From NCBI RefSeq assembly GCF_023702065.1, contig NZ_QFDM01000001.1, positions 186,001 to 250,000 of the forward strand: 64,000 nucleotides of DNA. The letters run 5' to 3'. This DNA is from Methanoculleus oceani (GTDB lineage Archaea; Halobacteriota; Methanomicrobia; Methanomicrobiales; Methanoculleaceae). The notes below the pieces were generated by a model. It did no database searches and had not been told where the DNA came from. It saw only the letters and a program-made list of their open reading frames with translations. The position numbers and the translations under genes were made by a program. Shown here one piece after another: positions 34,934 through 43,812 of this stretch (positions are counted from its first letter, which is position 1; the number at the start of each line of letters is the position of its first letter).

Positions 34934-35183
34934 TCCGCCGGCCAGTGCCCGTATCTCGTCCAGGATGTCATTCTCGGTCGGGAGACCCGTGAAGATCTCC
35001 GCAGTGCTACTGCTATCAGGTACGGCCTTCTCTAGAATAATTATCCCCCCTTGCCCGGGCCTGCATCATCATATCGGGTGTGCACGGCTCCGGTGACTGT
35101 CGCCTTATCTTGCTAAGACATACCCCTGATAGGCTTTCGCATATTTATAGTTTATCCAAATGCTCACTTCATCGGGCCATGTT

Positions 35184-35205
35184 TGCCAAACGGCATTATT
35201 TGGCA
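35184..35205. promoter_or_regulatory. Inverted repeat, possible operator
   Basis: TGCCAAA (35184-35190) and TTTGGCA (35199-35205) are perfect 7-base inverted arms around 8 bases. This is the shape of a dimeric repressor site. It is about 130 bases upstream of the CapK1 TATA box. Confidence 0.4.
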
Positions 35206-35333
35206 GGAAATCAAGGGAATCAGACAGTGCGCCGTTAAGAGCCGGATCCGCACCCCCGCCATACTTCCGCCGGAGGGCTATTCATGCATCTATAGAACCC
35301 TGATCTCAAATGGAACAGATGACAGGATGCCAA

Positions 35334-35345
35334 TTTTTATATACG
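35334..35345 (+). promoter_or_regulatory. TATA box of the CapK1-CapK2 unit
   Basis: TTTTTATATACG is the best TATA match in the spacer. Transcription would start near 35370, leaving a leader of about 130 bases before ATG 35503. Confidence 0.5.
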
Positions 35346-35502
35346 TTGTTCGGGGCTATACTATCTCGATGCATCGGGGAAAACGTCGCCTGCAGGGGTT
35401 GGTGCTCCCGGCAGACCACCCGGAAAGCAGCCAGAGAAGAGCCGGCGAAAACCGGGAGACGGTGAGGCGAAGAGGCGGTACAACGGTGCTGTTCCGGTAC
35501 GT

Positions 35503-36966
35503 ATGGCAGAAGAGTACATAGGCAGGGGAGAGAAGATCGTGATACGCCTGGGCGAGAGGATCTGCGGCAGGGAGTCGTTCACAGCAAAAGCCCTCAGCAT
35601 CCTCCCCTCCTACAACGTCTATCGAAAGACTTACACCCTCCTTCAGCAGTCCCGGCGGTGGAGCCGGGAAGAACTCGCGGCCTACCAGGCGCAGGCGCTC
35701 TCGCGCCTGCTCGACCACGCTTACGAGAACGTCCCCTACTACCGCCGGGTCTTTGAGGAGCGTGGCCTCGTGCCCGGGGACATCCAGACCCCGGAAGACC
35801 TTGTCCTCCTCCCGTTCCTGACCCGGGAAGACCTGCAGAACAACCTCCCCGACTTAAAAGCCCGGAACTACCCGGAGACGGCCTTCGAATACGTCACCAC
35901 CGGCGGTTCCACCGGCATCCCGGTCGGGTTTTACTACGAGAAAGGGGTCTCCCGGGCCCGGGAGTGGGCGTTCATGAAGACCCAGTGGGACCGCGTCGGC
36001 TACCGGTTCGGCGACCGGTGCGTCGTCCTCCGGGGCTACATCGTCGGGTCCCCAGAAGACGGCATCTACTGGAAGAAGACGCTCTGCGGCAGGTGGCTGC
36101 TGATGTCCTCCCATCACATGACCGAGGAGACCATGCCGGCCTACATCGACCGGATCCGGAGGTTCAAACCCCGGTTCATCCAGGGATACCCCTCCACGGC
36201 CGTGATCCTGGCCCGGTACATGCGGGAGCACGGCATCGAGCCGTTCCCGACCGTGAAAGCGGTCCTCTGCGGGTCCGAAAACCTCTACCCCTGGCAGCGG
36301 GACCTGCTTGCAGAGGCGTTCGGGTGCCGGGTCTTCTCCTGGTACGGGAACTCCGAGCAGACGGTGCTCGCCGGCGAGTGCGAGGAGAGCACCAGGTATC
36401 ACATCTTCCCCGAATACGGGATCGTCGAACTGATCGGGAGAGACGGCCGGCCCGTCGAGGGGCCGGGCGCGATGGGGGAGGTGGTCGCGACGAACCTCAC
36501 CAACTTCGTCTGCCCCCTCATTCGCTACCGGACCATGGACCTTGCCACGGCAGCCGGGGGGGCCTGTGCCTGCGGGCGGAGTTACCCGCTGCTCGAGCGC
36601 GTGGAGGGGCGGGTTCAGGACTTCATCGTGACGTGCAAAGGAGAATTCCTCTCCGGGATCGCCATGAACATCGACACCGATGCGTTCGATAACGTTAAAC
36701 AGTTTCAGTTCTACCAGGAGAAGGTTGGAGAAGTCATCCTGAACATCGTGAGAAAATCGACGTTCAGCAAGCAGGACGCGGAGTATCTCTACCATGAAGT
36801 GAGCCGGAGTTGCGGTGACGACGTCATCATCACCATCAGGTACGTCGACAACATACCGCTCACCGCCCGCGGCAAATACCGCTACTTCGTCCAGAACCTG
36901 CCAATACGCTTCAGCGAACGAGAGGGGGTGAAGGTTGAGCATGTATCACCCGACATGTCCGCCTGA
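35503..36966 (+). CDS. CapK-like adenylate-forming ligase, copy 1
   Basis: A 487-residue member of the phenylacetate-CoA ligase/CapK group. All core motifs of acyl-adenylate enzymes are seen: TTGGSTGIPVGFYYEKG (phosphate loop, about 130-146), CGSENLYPWQRDLL, FSWYGNSEQTVLAGECEE, CPLIRYRTMDLA (ribose Asp), and the hinge Lys region TARGKYRYFVQ. ACACGRSYPLLERVEGR is a Cys-rich loop typical of this group. It should activate a carboxylic acid with ATP; the acceptor (CoA, carrier or sugar) is unknown. The region from about 35640 to 36530 is nearly identical in DNA to copy 3. CapK2 starts inside its last codons. Confidence 0.85.
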   Translation: MAEEYIGRGEKIVIRLGERICGRESFTAKALSILPSYNVYRKTYTLLQQSRRWSREELAAYQAQALSRLLDHAYENVPYYRRVFEERGLVPGDIQTPEDLVLLPFLTREDLQNNLPDLKARNYPETAFEYVTTGGSTGIPVGFYYEKGVSRAREWAFMKTQWDRVGYRFGDRCVVLRGYIVGSPEDGIYWKKTLCGRWLLMSSHHMTEETMPAYIDRIRRFKPRFIQGYPSTAVILARYMREHGIEPFPTVKAVLCGSENLYPWQRDLLAEAFGCRVFSWYGNSEQTVLAGECEESTRYHIFPEYGIVELIGRDGRPVEGPGAMGEVVATNLTNFVCPLIRYRTMDLATAAGGACACGRSYPLLERVEGRVQDFIVTCKGEFLSGIAMNIDTDAFDNVKQFQFYQEKVGEVILNIVRKSTFSKQDAEYLYHEVSRSCGDDVIITIRYVDNIPLTARGKYRYFVQNLPIRFSEREGVKVEHVSPDMSA

Positions 36967-38371
36967 CCCGGGAGGTGTGCATACGAAGGCCGGTCTCTTG
37001 AACTGGGCATCTCACGCGAACCCGCTCACCGTAAAAGCGCTCAGTCTGGTGCCGTCCTACCGTACGTATCGGAAGATGTATGCGCTTCTCCAGCAGTCCC
37101 AGTGGTGGAGCCGGGAAGAACTCGTGGCCTACCAGACCCGGGCGCTCTCTCGCCTGCTCGACCACGCTTACGAAAATGTCCCCTACTACCACCGGGTCTT
37201 TGAGGAGCGGAGTCTCGTGCCCGGGGATATCCGGACACCGGAGGACCTTGTCCTCCTCCCGTTCCTGACCAAAGAGATCATCCAGGCCAACCTCGCCGAC
37301 CTGAAGGCCCGGAACTACCCGGAGACGGCCTTCGAGTACGTGCGCACATCCGGCTCCACCGGCACCCCCATGGGGTTCTACTACGAGAAAGGAGTCTCCC
37401 GGGCCCGGGAGTGGGCGTTCATGAAGACCCAGTGGGACCGCGTCGGCTACCGGTTCGGCGACCGGTGCGTCATCCTCCGGGGGCACGTCGTAGACGCGGC
37501 ATCAAGCGGTGTCTCCTGGAGGCGGGCGCTCTTCGGCCGGTGGCTGATCATGTCCTCCCACCAGATGACCGAAGAGGCGCTGCCGGCCTATATCGACTGG
37601 ATACGGAAATTCCGGCCCCGGTTCATCCACGCCTACCCCTCCACGGCCGTGATCCTGGCCCGGTACATGCGAGAGCACGGCATCGAGCCGTTCCCGACCG
37701 TGAAGGCGGTCCTCTGCGGGTCCGAGAACCTCTACCCCTGGCAGCGGAGCCTGCTTGCAGAGGCGTTCGGGTGCCGGGTCTTCTCCTGGTACGGGAACTC
37801 CGAGCAGACGGTGCTCGCCGGCGAATGCGAGGAGAGCACCCTCTACCATATCTTCCCCGAATACAGCATCGTCGAACTGATCGGGGGAGACAACCGGCCC
37901 GTCGAGGGACCGGGCGCGATGGGAGAGGTGGTCGCGACAAACCTCACCAACTTTGTCTGCCCCCTCATCCGCTACCGGACCATGGACGTCGCGGTTGCCA
38001 CCGAGAAGCAGTGCTCGTGCGGGAGGCAGTACCCCCTGCTCGAGAAGGTGGAGGGGAGACTGCAGGAGTTCATCGTAACCCGGAGCGGGCACCTGATATC
38101 CGTCACCCCCATCAACTACGAATCGGAAGCGTTCGAGAACATCCGACAGTTCCAGATGTACCAGGAGGAGAGGGGCGAGCTCATCATGAAGGTCGTCAGA
38201 AAGCCGGCCTACACCGAGGAAGACACGCAGCAACTGACCAGGGAGCTCCGGTGGCAGCTCGGCGACGAGGTGAACGTCCACGTCCGTTTCGTCGATGAGA
38301 TCCCCCGCACCGAAGGCGGGAAGTTCCGGTACCTTATCCAGAAACTCCCCATCTCGATCGGGGATCTCTGA
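36941..38371 (+). CDS. CapK-like adenylate-forming ligase, copy 2
   Basis: A 476-residue paralogue of the gene before it. It has the same motifs with small changes: RTSGSTGTPMGFYYEKG, CGSENLYPWQRSLL, SWYGNSEQTVLAGEC, CPLIRYRTMDVA, and EGGKFRYLIQ with the hinge Lys. The C-terminal lid domain is clearly diverged from copies 1 and 3, so the three probably use different acids or acceptors. ATG 36941 overlaps copy 1 by 26 bases, with AAGGTTGAG upstream. It ends 4 bases before the end of the convergent FemAB1 gene. Confidence 0.85.
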   Translation: MYHPTCPPDPGGVHTKAGLLNWASHANPLTVKALSLVPSYRTYRKMYALLQQSQWWSREELVAYQTRALSRLLDHAYENVPYYHRVFEERSLVPGDIRTPEDLVLLPFLTKEIIQANLADLKARNYPETAFEYVRTSGSTGTPMGFYYEKGVSRAREWAFMKTQWDRVGYRFGDRCVILRGHVVDAASSGVSWRRALFGRWLIMSSHQMTEEALPAYIDWIRKFRPRFIHAYPSTAVILARYMREHGIEPFPTVKAVLCGSENLYPWQRSLLAEAFGCRVFSWYGNSEQTVLAGECEESTLYHIFPEYSIVELIGGDNRPVEGPGAMGEVVATNLTNFVCPLIRYRTMDVAVATEKQCSCGRQYPLLEKVEGRLQEFIVTRSGHLISVTPINYESEAFENIRQFQMYQEERGELIMKVVRKPAYTEEDTQQLTRELRWQLGDEVNVHVRFVDEIPRTEGGKFRYLIQKLPISIGDL

Positions 38372-38375
38372 CGGC

Positions 38376-39407
38376 TCAGTCGATATAAGAGACGACCCTG
38401 CGCTTCAGCCAGGGTTTGTTGACGACGGTGCTGTAGGCCCATTCCGCCAGCGTCCCGACCATATCCTTCCGAAAGACCTCCATATACATGCCGAGATCCG
38501 AACAGAACCTGGATTTGAAGAAGTTCAGGTCCGGCGTGTTCGCTCCGATGTTCTCGAAGGTCCGGTAACCCTCAGCCCGTGTACGCTGGACCAGGAGCCA
38601 CTGGAGATACTCGTTCCCGGCATGAGCACTCTCGATCCGCGGCGTTCCCATCCATAGCAGGAAGCGTTTGTATTCCTGGGTGGCGACAGCCCCCGTGAGC
38701 GCGCCTTCCCGGTCATAGAGATAGTAAGCCGCGAGATGATCCGGGTACGCACGGAAGAGGTCCTCGACGTAGCGCCTGCTGATCACAGGGATGTTCATCT
38801 CCGGCTGGCTGAACCGTTTGGCAATCGATGCATACAGCGTCGAAATATCGGCGCTCCGCACGAGATCCATACCGGCCTTCTCGGCCTTCCGGATCTTGTT
38901 GCGGAGTTTGTAGTGGAAATCGCCCCAGATCGCCTCGATCGGCCGCGAAAGGTCGATCACGTACGTGTAGTGGACCTTCGGGGCATACCCCCTCCAGAGG
39001 AATTGCCTGATATCGGTGAGGCCGGGCACAAGGGTCAGGGAGAAGTAGTGCGGCGAGATCGCTTCGATCTCCGCGGAGAGGTCGCCCGCAACAAGGTCCA
39101 TGATCACCTCCTTCTTGCCCAGTTTCAGCGCATCAAACTCCTTCGCCGGGACGAAGCCCTGGTAGGGGACGACCGCCTGCATGGGCGGCGGCGAAAAAAG
39201 CATCTTTACCCCGTGCGCGCTCTTGAAGAAGAGCGGAGCGAGGCAGACCAGTTCCTCACCCTTGTAAACCCCGTAGGGGAGGAGCCGATACCCCGCATGC
39301 TGCGCGGTGATCGTTATGTAGTCCCACTTGTGGAAAAGCAGCCCGTAAGGGCTTGCATCAACAAATGAATCCCAGATCTCTCTATCTTTCACGAGTTCGA
39401 GCACCAT
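38376..39407 (-). CDS. FemAB-like GNAT-fold transferase, copy 1
   Basis: A 343-residue protein of the FemAB/BioF2-like acetyltransferase group (double GNAT fold). Typical features are DASPYGLLFHKWDYI at the N-terminus, HYKLRNKIRKAEKAGM (basic helix that precedes the second domain), YYLYDREGALTGAVATQEYKRFLLWMGT, and EYLQWLLVQRTRAEGYRTFENIG. In bacteria FemAB enzymes add amino acids from aminoacyl-tRNA to cell-wall precursors; archaeal relatives are found in exopolymer clusters. It converges on CapK2. Its own TATA-like CGTATAAGTA lies at about 39472-39481. Confidence 0.8.
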   Translation of the reverse strand: MVLELVKDREIWDSFVDASPYGLLFHKWDYITITAQHAGYRLLPYGVYKGEELVCLAPLFFKSAHGVKMLFSPPPMQAVVPYQGFVPAKEFDALKLGKKEVIMDLVAGDLSAEIEAISPHYFSLTLVPGLTDIRQFLWRGYAPKVHYTYVIDLSRPIEAIWGDFHYKLRNKIRKAEKAGMDLVRSADISTLYASIAKRFSQPEMNIPVISRRYVEDLFRAYPDHLAAYYLYDREGALTGAVATQEYKRFLLWMGTPRIESAHAGNEYLQWLLVQRTRAEGYRTFENIGANTPDLNFFKSRFCSDLGMYMEVFRKDMVGTLAEWAYSTVVNKPWLKRRVVSYID

Positions 39408-39566
39408 AGGCCTGACTTCCGGGCGATCGGTCGTGTCGGACCGTGTCCGCTACAGGATAGCCGGAACTCATACTTATACGTTTCTTACACCGGACTCCGG
39501 CCTCAGGAATCTATACCGTTCTCCGCGGATTCAGAAGGGGGCCGGGGCCGGGGGGACACCTCCCGC

Positions 39567-40592
39567 TCACCTGATGTAGGGGACCATCAGCTTCTTGGCG
39601 AAGGAGAGGTATGCCCACTCGGAGACCGCCCCGAGGGTATCTTTCTTCTCGACCTCGAAGTACATCTTGAGGTCCGGGTTGAACTTCGACTTGAAGAAGA
39701 CGAGGTCCGGGTTGTTCGCACCCATGTTCTCAAAGATGCGGTAGCCTTCGGCCTGCGCACGCTGGATCAGGAGCCACTGGAGATACTCGTTTGCAGCATG
39801 GGCGGTCTCGACCTTCGGTGTCCCTATCCAGAGCAGGAACCGCTTGTACTCCTGAGCTGCCACCACGGCCGCGACCTCGTCCTCTGCATCGTAGAGGCAG
39901 TAGATGCCGATCCTGTCCGGGTAGGCACGCACGAGGTCTTCGAGGTAGTCCCGCCGTATGGGCGGGATGTCGAGCGACGGATCCCGGTAACGATCGGAGA
40001 TGAGCCCATGAAGCGTGGAGATATCGCCTGTCTTCTCCAGCCGGAGACCGGCCGCGGCTTCTTTCTTCAGTTTGTTCCGGAGTTTGTAGTGAAGGTTGCT
40101 CCAGAGGTCCTCAAGCGGCCGGTCGAGGTTGATGGTGTAGGTATACCGGACCCGTGCGTCGCACCGGTCCCAGAGGTAATGGCGTATATCGTTGAACTCC
40201 GGGACGAAGGCTATCGAGAGGTAGTTCGGTGAGAGGTCCCGGATCTCTTCCAGGATCTCCCCTGCAATCATCCCGAGGAGGGATTCCTTCTTGCTCTGTT
40301 TAAGCCCTTCGAACCCCCTGCTCATCACGCACCCGAGATGGGGTATCACCGTGAGCGGGGGAGGGGAGAAAACAGCGTTAATGCCATGCATCCGCCTGCA
40401 AAAGAGCGGGAATACGCAGACAGGTTCATCCCCCTTATAGACCGCGTACGGGAGGAGCGTGCACTCCGTATGCTTTGCTGTCAGGTGCAGGTAGTCCCAC
40501 TTATGAAAGAGGAGGCCCGAGGGGCTCTCATCGATGAAGGTGTCCCAGGTATCTCTGTCGTCAACTCTTCTCGCGGTCATTCCTTTCGTCAC
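39567..40592 (-). CDS. FemAB-like GNAT-fold transferase, copy 2
   Basis: A 341-residue paralogue of the preceding transferase with the same landmarks: ESPSGLLFHKWDYLHLTAKH, HYKLRNKLKKEAAAGL, YCLYDAEDEVAAVVAAQEYK, RFLLWIGTPKVETAHAANEY and GYRIFENMGANNPDLVFFK. The protein sequences agree over their whole length but are well diverged, so this is an older duplication than that of CapK1/CapK3. It is expressed from its own promoter (40648-40659 on the minus strand). Confidence 0.8.
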   Translation of the reverse strand: MTKGMTARRVDDRDTWDTFIDESPSGLLFHKWDYLHLTAKHTECTLLPYAVYKGDEPVCVFPLFCRRMHGINAVFSPPPLTVIPHLGCVMSRGFEGLKQSKKESLLGMIAGEILEEIRDLSPNYLSIAFVPEFNDIRHYLWDRCDARVRYTYTINLDRPLEDLWSNLHYKLRNKLKKEAAAGLRLEKTGDISTLHGLISDRYRDPSLDIPPIRRDYLEDLVRAYPDRIGIYCLYDAEDEVAAVVAAQEYKRFLLWIGTPKVETAHAANEYLQWLLIQRAQAEGYRIFENMGANNPDLVFFKSKFNPDLKMYFEVEKKDTLGAVSEWAYLSFAKKLMVPYIR

Positions 40593-40647
40593 CTCTGTCC
40601 GGTCACGCTATCCGCTGCTCGGCGACCTCTAATCACTTCCGGGGTCC

Positions 40648-40659
40648 ATATATATCTTT
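40648..40659 (-). promoter_or_regulatory. TATA box of the FemAB2 gene
   Basis: The minus strand reads AAAGATATATAT, with transcription start expected about 30 bases before ATG 40592. Confidence 0.55.
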
Positions 40660-40800
40660 CTCAGGATCCGCAACAGGCCGCCGGGAGGTCGGACGTGGCC
40701 GCCCCGCCCGGAAGGTCCCCGGAAGGCCCGGAATGACCCGGGTCACGGCGTCTGACAGCCGACAGCAATCATTATATACGGTGACACGCGAGGTAGGGGC

Positions 40801-40992
40801 ATGGTTGCACTCCGCCTTCTTGCCATGGACGATGTCTCGTTTCGCTCGTGGGAGGGCAACGGTTCGGGTGCGTACGGTGACATCTGGGTGATCATCTCAG
40901 AGAAAAATCTCTTTCCTGAGTTCCTGAAGCATTTTTGTCGTGCATCCGGCCGGGATCTGGTCTCCATCCCGTACTCCGAGAACTTCTTCTGA
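40801..40992 (+). CDS. Possible small protein gene between FemAB2 and CapK3
   Basis: A 63-residue frame (MVALRLLAMDD to SIPYSENFF) that I do not recognise. In favour: a TATA box ATTATATACG at 40771-40780, 26 bases before the ATG as in leaderless genes, and a GAGGTAGGGG just ahead of it. Against: no known family, an opposite-strand frame of similar length, and unremarkable composition. If it is not a gene, the promoter would give CapK3 a leader of about 300 bases. Confidence 0.35.
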   Translation: MVALRLLAMDDVSFRSWEGNGSGAYGDIWVIISEKNLFPEFLKHFCRASGRDLVSIPYSENFF

Positions 40993-41100
40993 ACGCATCC
41001 ACTGTCCGGGAACACTTGCCGTCTCCATCGTGCTCGCGGTCTCATTCCGCATCCCGGGGAGCAAAACGTTTAATGCGGAGTATCGACATGAGCACTCTCG

Positions 41101-42507
41101 ATGGGTGTGCGGATGAATCATCGGGGATTGAAGGCTCTCCGGCTTGAAGATTCTGTGACGGCGAGGGCACTCCGCATCCTTCCCGCATACTCTGCGTACA
41201 GTAAGACTTACACCCTCCTTCAGCAGTCCCGGCGGTGGAGCCGGGAGGAACTCGCGGCTCACCAGGCGCAGGCGCTCTCGCGCCTGCTCGACCACGCTTA
41301 CGAGAACGTCCCCTACTACCGCCGGGTCTTTGAGGAGCGTGGCCTCGTGCCCGGGGACATCCAGACCCCGGAAGACCTTGTCCTCCTCCCGTTCCTGACC
41401 CGGGAAGACCTGCAGAACAACCTCCCCGACTTAAAAGCCCGGAACTACCCGGAGACGGCCTTCGAATACGTCACAACCGGCGGTTCTACCGGTATCCCGG
41501 TCGGGTTTTACTACGAGAAAGGGGTCTCCCGGGCCCGGGAGTGGGCGTTCATGAAGACCCAGTGGGACCGCGTCGGCTACCGGTTCGGCGACCGGTGCGT
41601 CGTCCTCCGGGGCTACATCGTCGGGTCCCCAGAAGACGGCGTCTACTGGAAGCGGGCACTTCTCGGCCGGTGGCTGCTGATGTCCTCCCATCACATGACC
41701 GAGGAGACCATGCCGGCCTACATCGACCGGATCCGGAAATTCCGGCCCCGGTTCATCCAGGCGTACCCCTCCACGGCCGTGATCCTGGCCCGGTACATGC
41801 GGGAGCACGGCATCGAGCCGTTCCCGACCGTGAAAGCGGTCCTCTGCGGGTCCGAAAACCTCTACCCCTGGCAGCGGGACCTGCTCACCGAAACCTTCAG
41901 GTGCCGGGTCTTCTCCTGGTACGGGAACTCCGAGCAGACGGTGCTCGCCGGCGAGTGCGAGGAGAGCACCAGGTATCACATCTTCCCCGAATACGGGGTC
42001 GTCGAACTGATCGGGAGAGACGGACGGCCCGTCGAGGGGCCGGGCGCGATGGGGGAGGTGGTCACGACGAGCCTCATCAACCCTATCTGTCCCCTCATCC
42101 GCTACCGGACCATGGACGTTGCGGTTCTCGGGAAGGCCCCCTGTTCCTGCGGCCGTGCCTACCCGCTGCTCGAGAGAGTGGAAGGAAGGCTCCAGGAGTT
42201 CATCGTCACGAAGGATCGCCGGTTCATATCGATGACGGCGGTGAATATGCACTCCGATGTCTTTGACAACGTTGCACAGTTCCAGTTTTATCAGAGGGAG
42301 GAAGGAGAGGTTCTGATGCGAATTGTGAAAAAACCGGGGTATGTCGACCGGGATACGGAACGCATTCTCCGGGAACTCAACAGGAAATTTGAAGGCGACG
42401 TGGATGTGACCATCCGTTTCGTCGAGACTATTCCCCGCACCCGGCGCGGCAAATACCAGTTCCTGATACAGGACCTGCCGCTGGACCAGTGGGGCATTTC
42501 GGTGTGA
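41101..42507 (+). CDS. CapK-like adenylate-forming ligase, copy 3
   Basis: A 468-residue third paralogue. Residues of about 35-330 are almost the same as copy 1, also at the DNA level. From CPLIRYRTMDVAVLG onward the sequence differs, including the Cys-rich loop APCSCGRAYPLLERVEGRL and the lid (ARGKYQ equivalent is RRGKYQFLIQ). This is the picture of gene conversion or a recent duplication of the core. A TATA-like AACGTTTAATG lies at about 41066-41076. CapA begins 5 bases after its stop, so the two are co-transcribed. Confidence 0.85.
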   Translation: MGVRMNHRGLKALRLEDSVTARALRILPAYSAYSKTYTLLQQSRRWSREELAAHQAQALSRLLDHAYENVPYYRRVFEERGLVPGDIQTPEDLVLLPFLTREDLQNNLPDLKARNYPETAFEYVTTGGSTGIPVGFYYEKGVSRAREWAFMKTQWDRVGYRFGDRCVVLRGYIVGSPEDGVYWKRALLGRWLLMSSHHMTEETMPAYIDRIRKFRPRFIQAYPSTAVILARYMREHGIEPFPTVKAVLCGSENLYPWQRDLLTETFRCRVFSWYGNSEQTVLAGECEESTRYHIFPEYGVVELIGRDGRPVEGPGAMGEVVTTSLINPICPLIRYRTMDVAVLGKAPCSCGRAYPLLERVEGRLQEFIVTKDRRFISMTAVNMHSDVFDNVAQFQFYQREEGEVLMRIVKKPGYVDRDTERILRELNRKFEGDVDVTIRFVETIPRTRRGKYQFLIQDLPLDQWGISV

Positions 42508-42512
42508 GAAAC

Positions 42513-43622
42513 ATGCAAAAACTCAGATTAACGGCAGTCGGAGATACATGGGCCCGGACAGCGAAAAACGGGTACCCGTTCGGGGAGGTCCGGCATCTCC
42601 TCCGGGATAAGGACGTCCTCTTCGGGAACCTGGAGACCACCCTCTCGGATACGGGAGATCCGGCAGAGAAGCATCACGTGATCTTCACGTGCCCGGATGC
42701 GGCCCGCCATCTGGTGGAGGCCGGGTTCGACGTCATGAGCGTTGCAAACAACCATTCCGGCGACCTCGGTGCCGCGGGCTTCAAGAACACCCTGAATGCC
42801 CTCGAGAGCCGGGGCATCCTCGCCGTCGGCGGATCGGCGACCGAGGAACGGCAGGAGCCGGTCATCCTCGAGAAGAACGGCATCTCGATCGGGTTTGCGG
42901 GCTATACGATCGGCAAACTCGCCATATCACGCGAAATCTCGGTCAACCGGCTGGTCGAGGAGGATGTCTTCAGGGATATCGCGTCCCTTAAGGGCCGGTG
43001 CGACCATATCGCCGTCTCGCTGCACTGGGGGACGGAGATGGCCTACTACCCGTCCCCCGAGCAGATCGACCTCGCCCACCGGCTCATCGATGCAGGGGCC
43101 ACCCTGATCCTCGGGCACCACCCCCATACCATGCAGGCGATCGAGCGCTACCACGGGGGGCTCATCGCCTATTCGCTCGGCATGTTCCAGTTCGAACCCC
43201 AGTGGCCTCACAACATCTCACGGGAGGCGATCATCCTCTCGGTCGACCTGCAGAAGAACGGCGTCGTCGGGGAGTACGAGGCGCAACCGCTCATCATCGA
43301 CGACGATTTCATCCCCCATCCCGCAGAGGGGGTCCTGGGAATGGAGATCCTAGACTTCCTCGACGAGATCTCGCGGCCGGTCGCCGAAGGCAGGCTCACC
43401 AGAGCAAGGTGGTTTGAGGAGATCGCGCCGGTCTACATGAAGATGAACCTCGAGAGTTACCGTTACCGGATACGCCGCAAAGGTCTCTTTCCCCTCCTGG
43501 AGATGGGGGCCTGGTTCTTTACGCCCTTCTGCCTGAAGTGTTACGTCGGCCTGGTCCGCCGGTTGTTTCGCCCGGCGCCGACGCGGGAGAGGCGCGCGCC
43601 CGGACAGAACGCCGGGAACTGA
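42513..43622 (+). CDS. CapA-like protein (poly-gamma-glutamate synthesis family metallophosphatase fold)
   Basis: A 369-residue CapA/PgsA-type protein. Landmarks are RLTAVGDTWA, VLFGNLETTLSD (metal site), DVMSVANNHSGDLGAAGFKNT, SLHWGTEMAYYPSP and GATLILGHHPHTMQAIERYHGGLIAYSLGMF. These are the ligand positions of the calcineurin-like fold. No signal peptide is seen, unlike bacterial PgsA. In Bacillus this family is needed for export or assembly of poly-gamma-glutamate. Coupling to CapK3 suggests a role in an acidic or amide-linked envelope polymer. ATG 42513 is chosen because the fold starts there. Confidence 0.85.
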   Translation: MQKLRLTAVGDTWARTAKNGYPFGEVRHLLRDKDVLFGNLETTLSDTGDPAEKHHVIFTCPDAARHLVEAGFDVMSVANNHSGDLGAAGFKNTLNALESRGILAVGGSATEERQEPVILEKNGISIGFAGYTIGKLAISREISVNRLVEEDVFRDIASLKGRCDHIAVSLHWGTEMAYYPSPEQIDLAHRLIDAGATLILGHHPHTMQAIERYHGGLIAYSLGMFQFEPQWPHNISREAIILSVDLQKNGVVGEYEAQPLIIDDDFIPHPAEGVLGMEILDFLDEISRPVAEGRLTRARWFEEIAPVYMKMNLESYRYRIRRKGLFPLLEMGAWFFTPFCLKCYVGLVRRLFRPAPTRERRAPGQNAGN

Positions 43623-43812
43623 ACGGGGGTGAGTGGAGGCGGCAGGGCTCCAGCTCAACCGGACTCCGCCCCCGGTCCAATTTTCGTGCATACCTCATTC
43701 CGACGTACTTTCGCCGGTCATTCCCATGGAATGCCCCCGGGTGCCCGGGAACGGGATCGCAAAACTCTCATTACAATTGGTGACAATTATAGATGAGAGG
43801 AGTGTAAACAAT

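Larger units (their letters stand above)
34934..35502. other. Intergenic, 569 bases, regulatory region of the CapK cluster
   Basis: Divergent spacer between the radical SAM gene and CapK1. It holds a TATA-like ATATTTATAG (about 35141-35150), an inverted repeat TGCCAAA/TTTGGCA (35184-35205) and a good TATA box (35334-35345), followed by a leader of about 130 bases. No convincing gene is seen. Confidence 0.5.
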
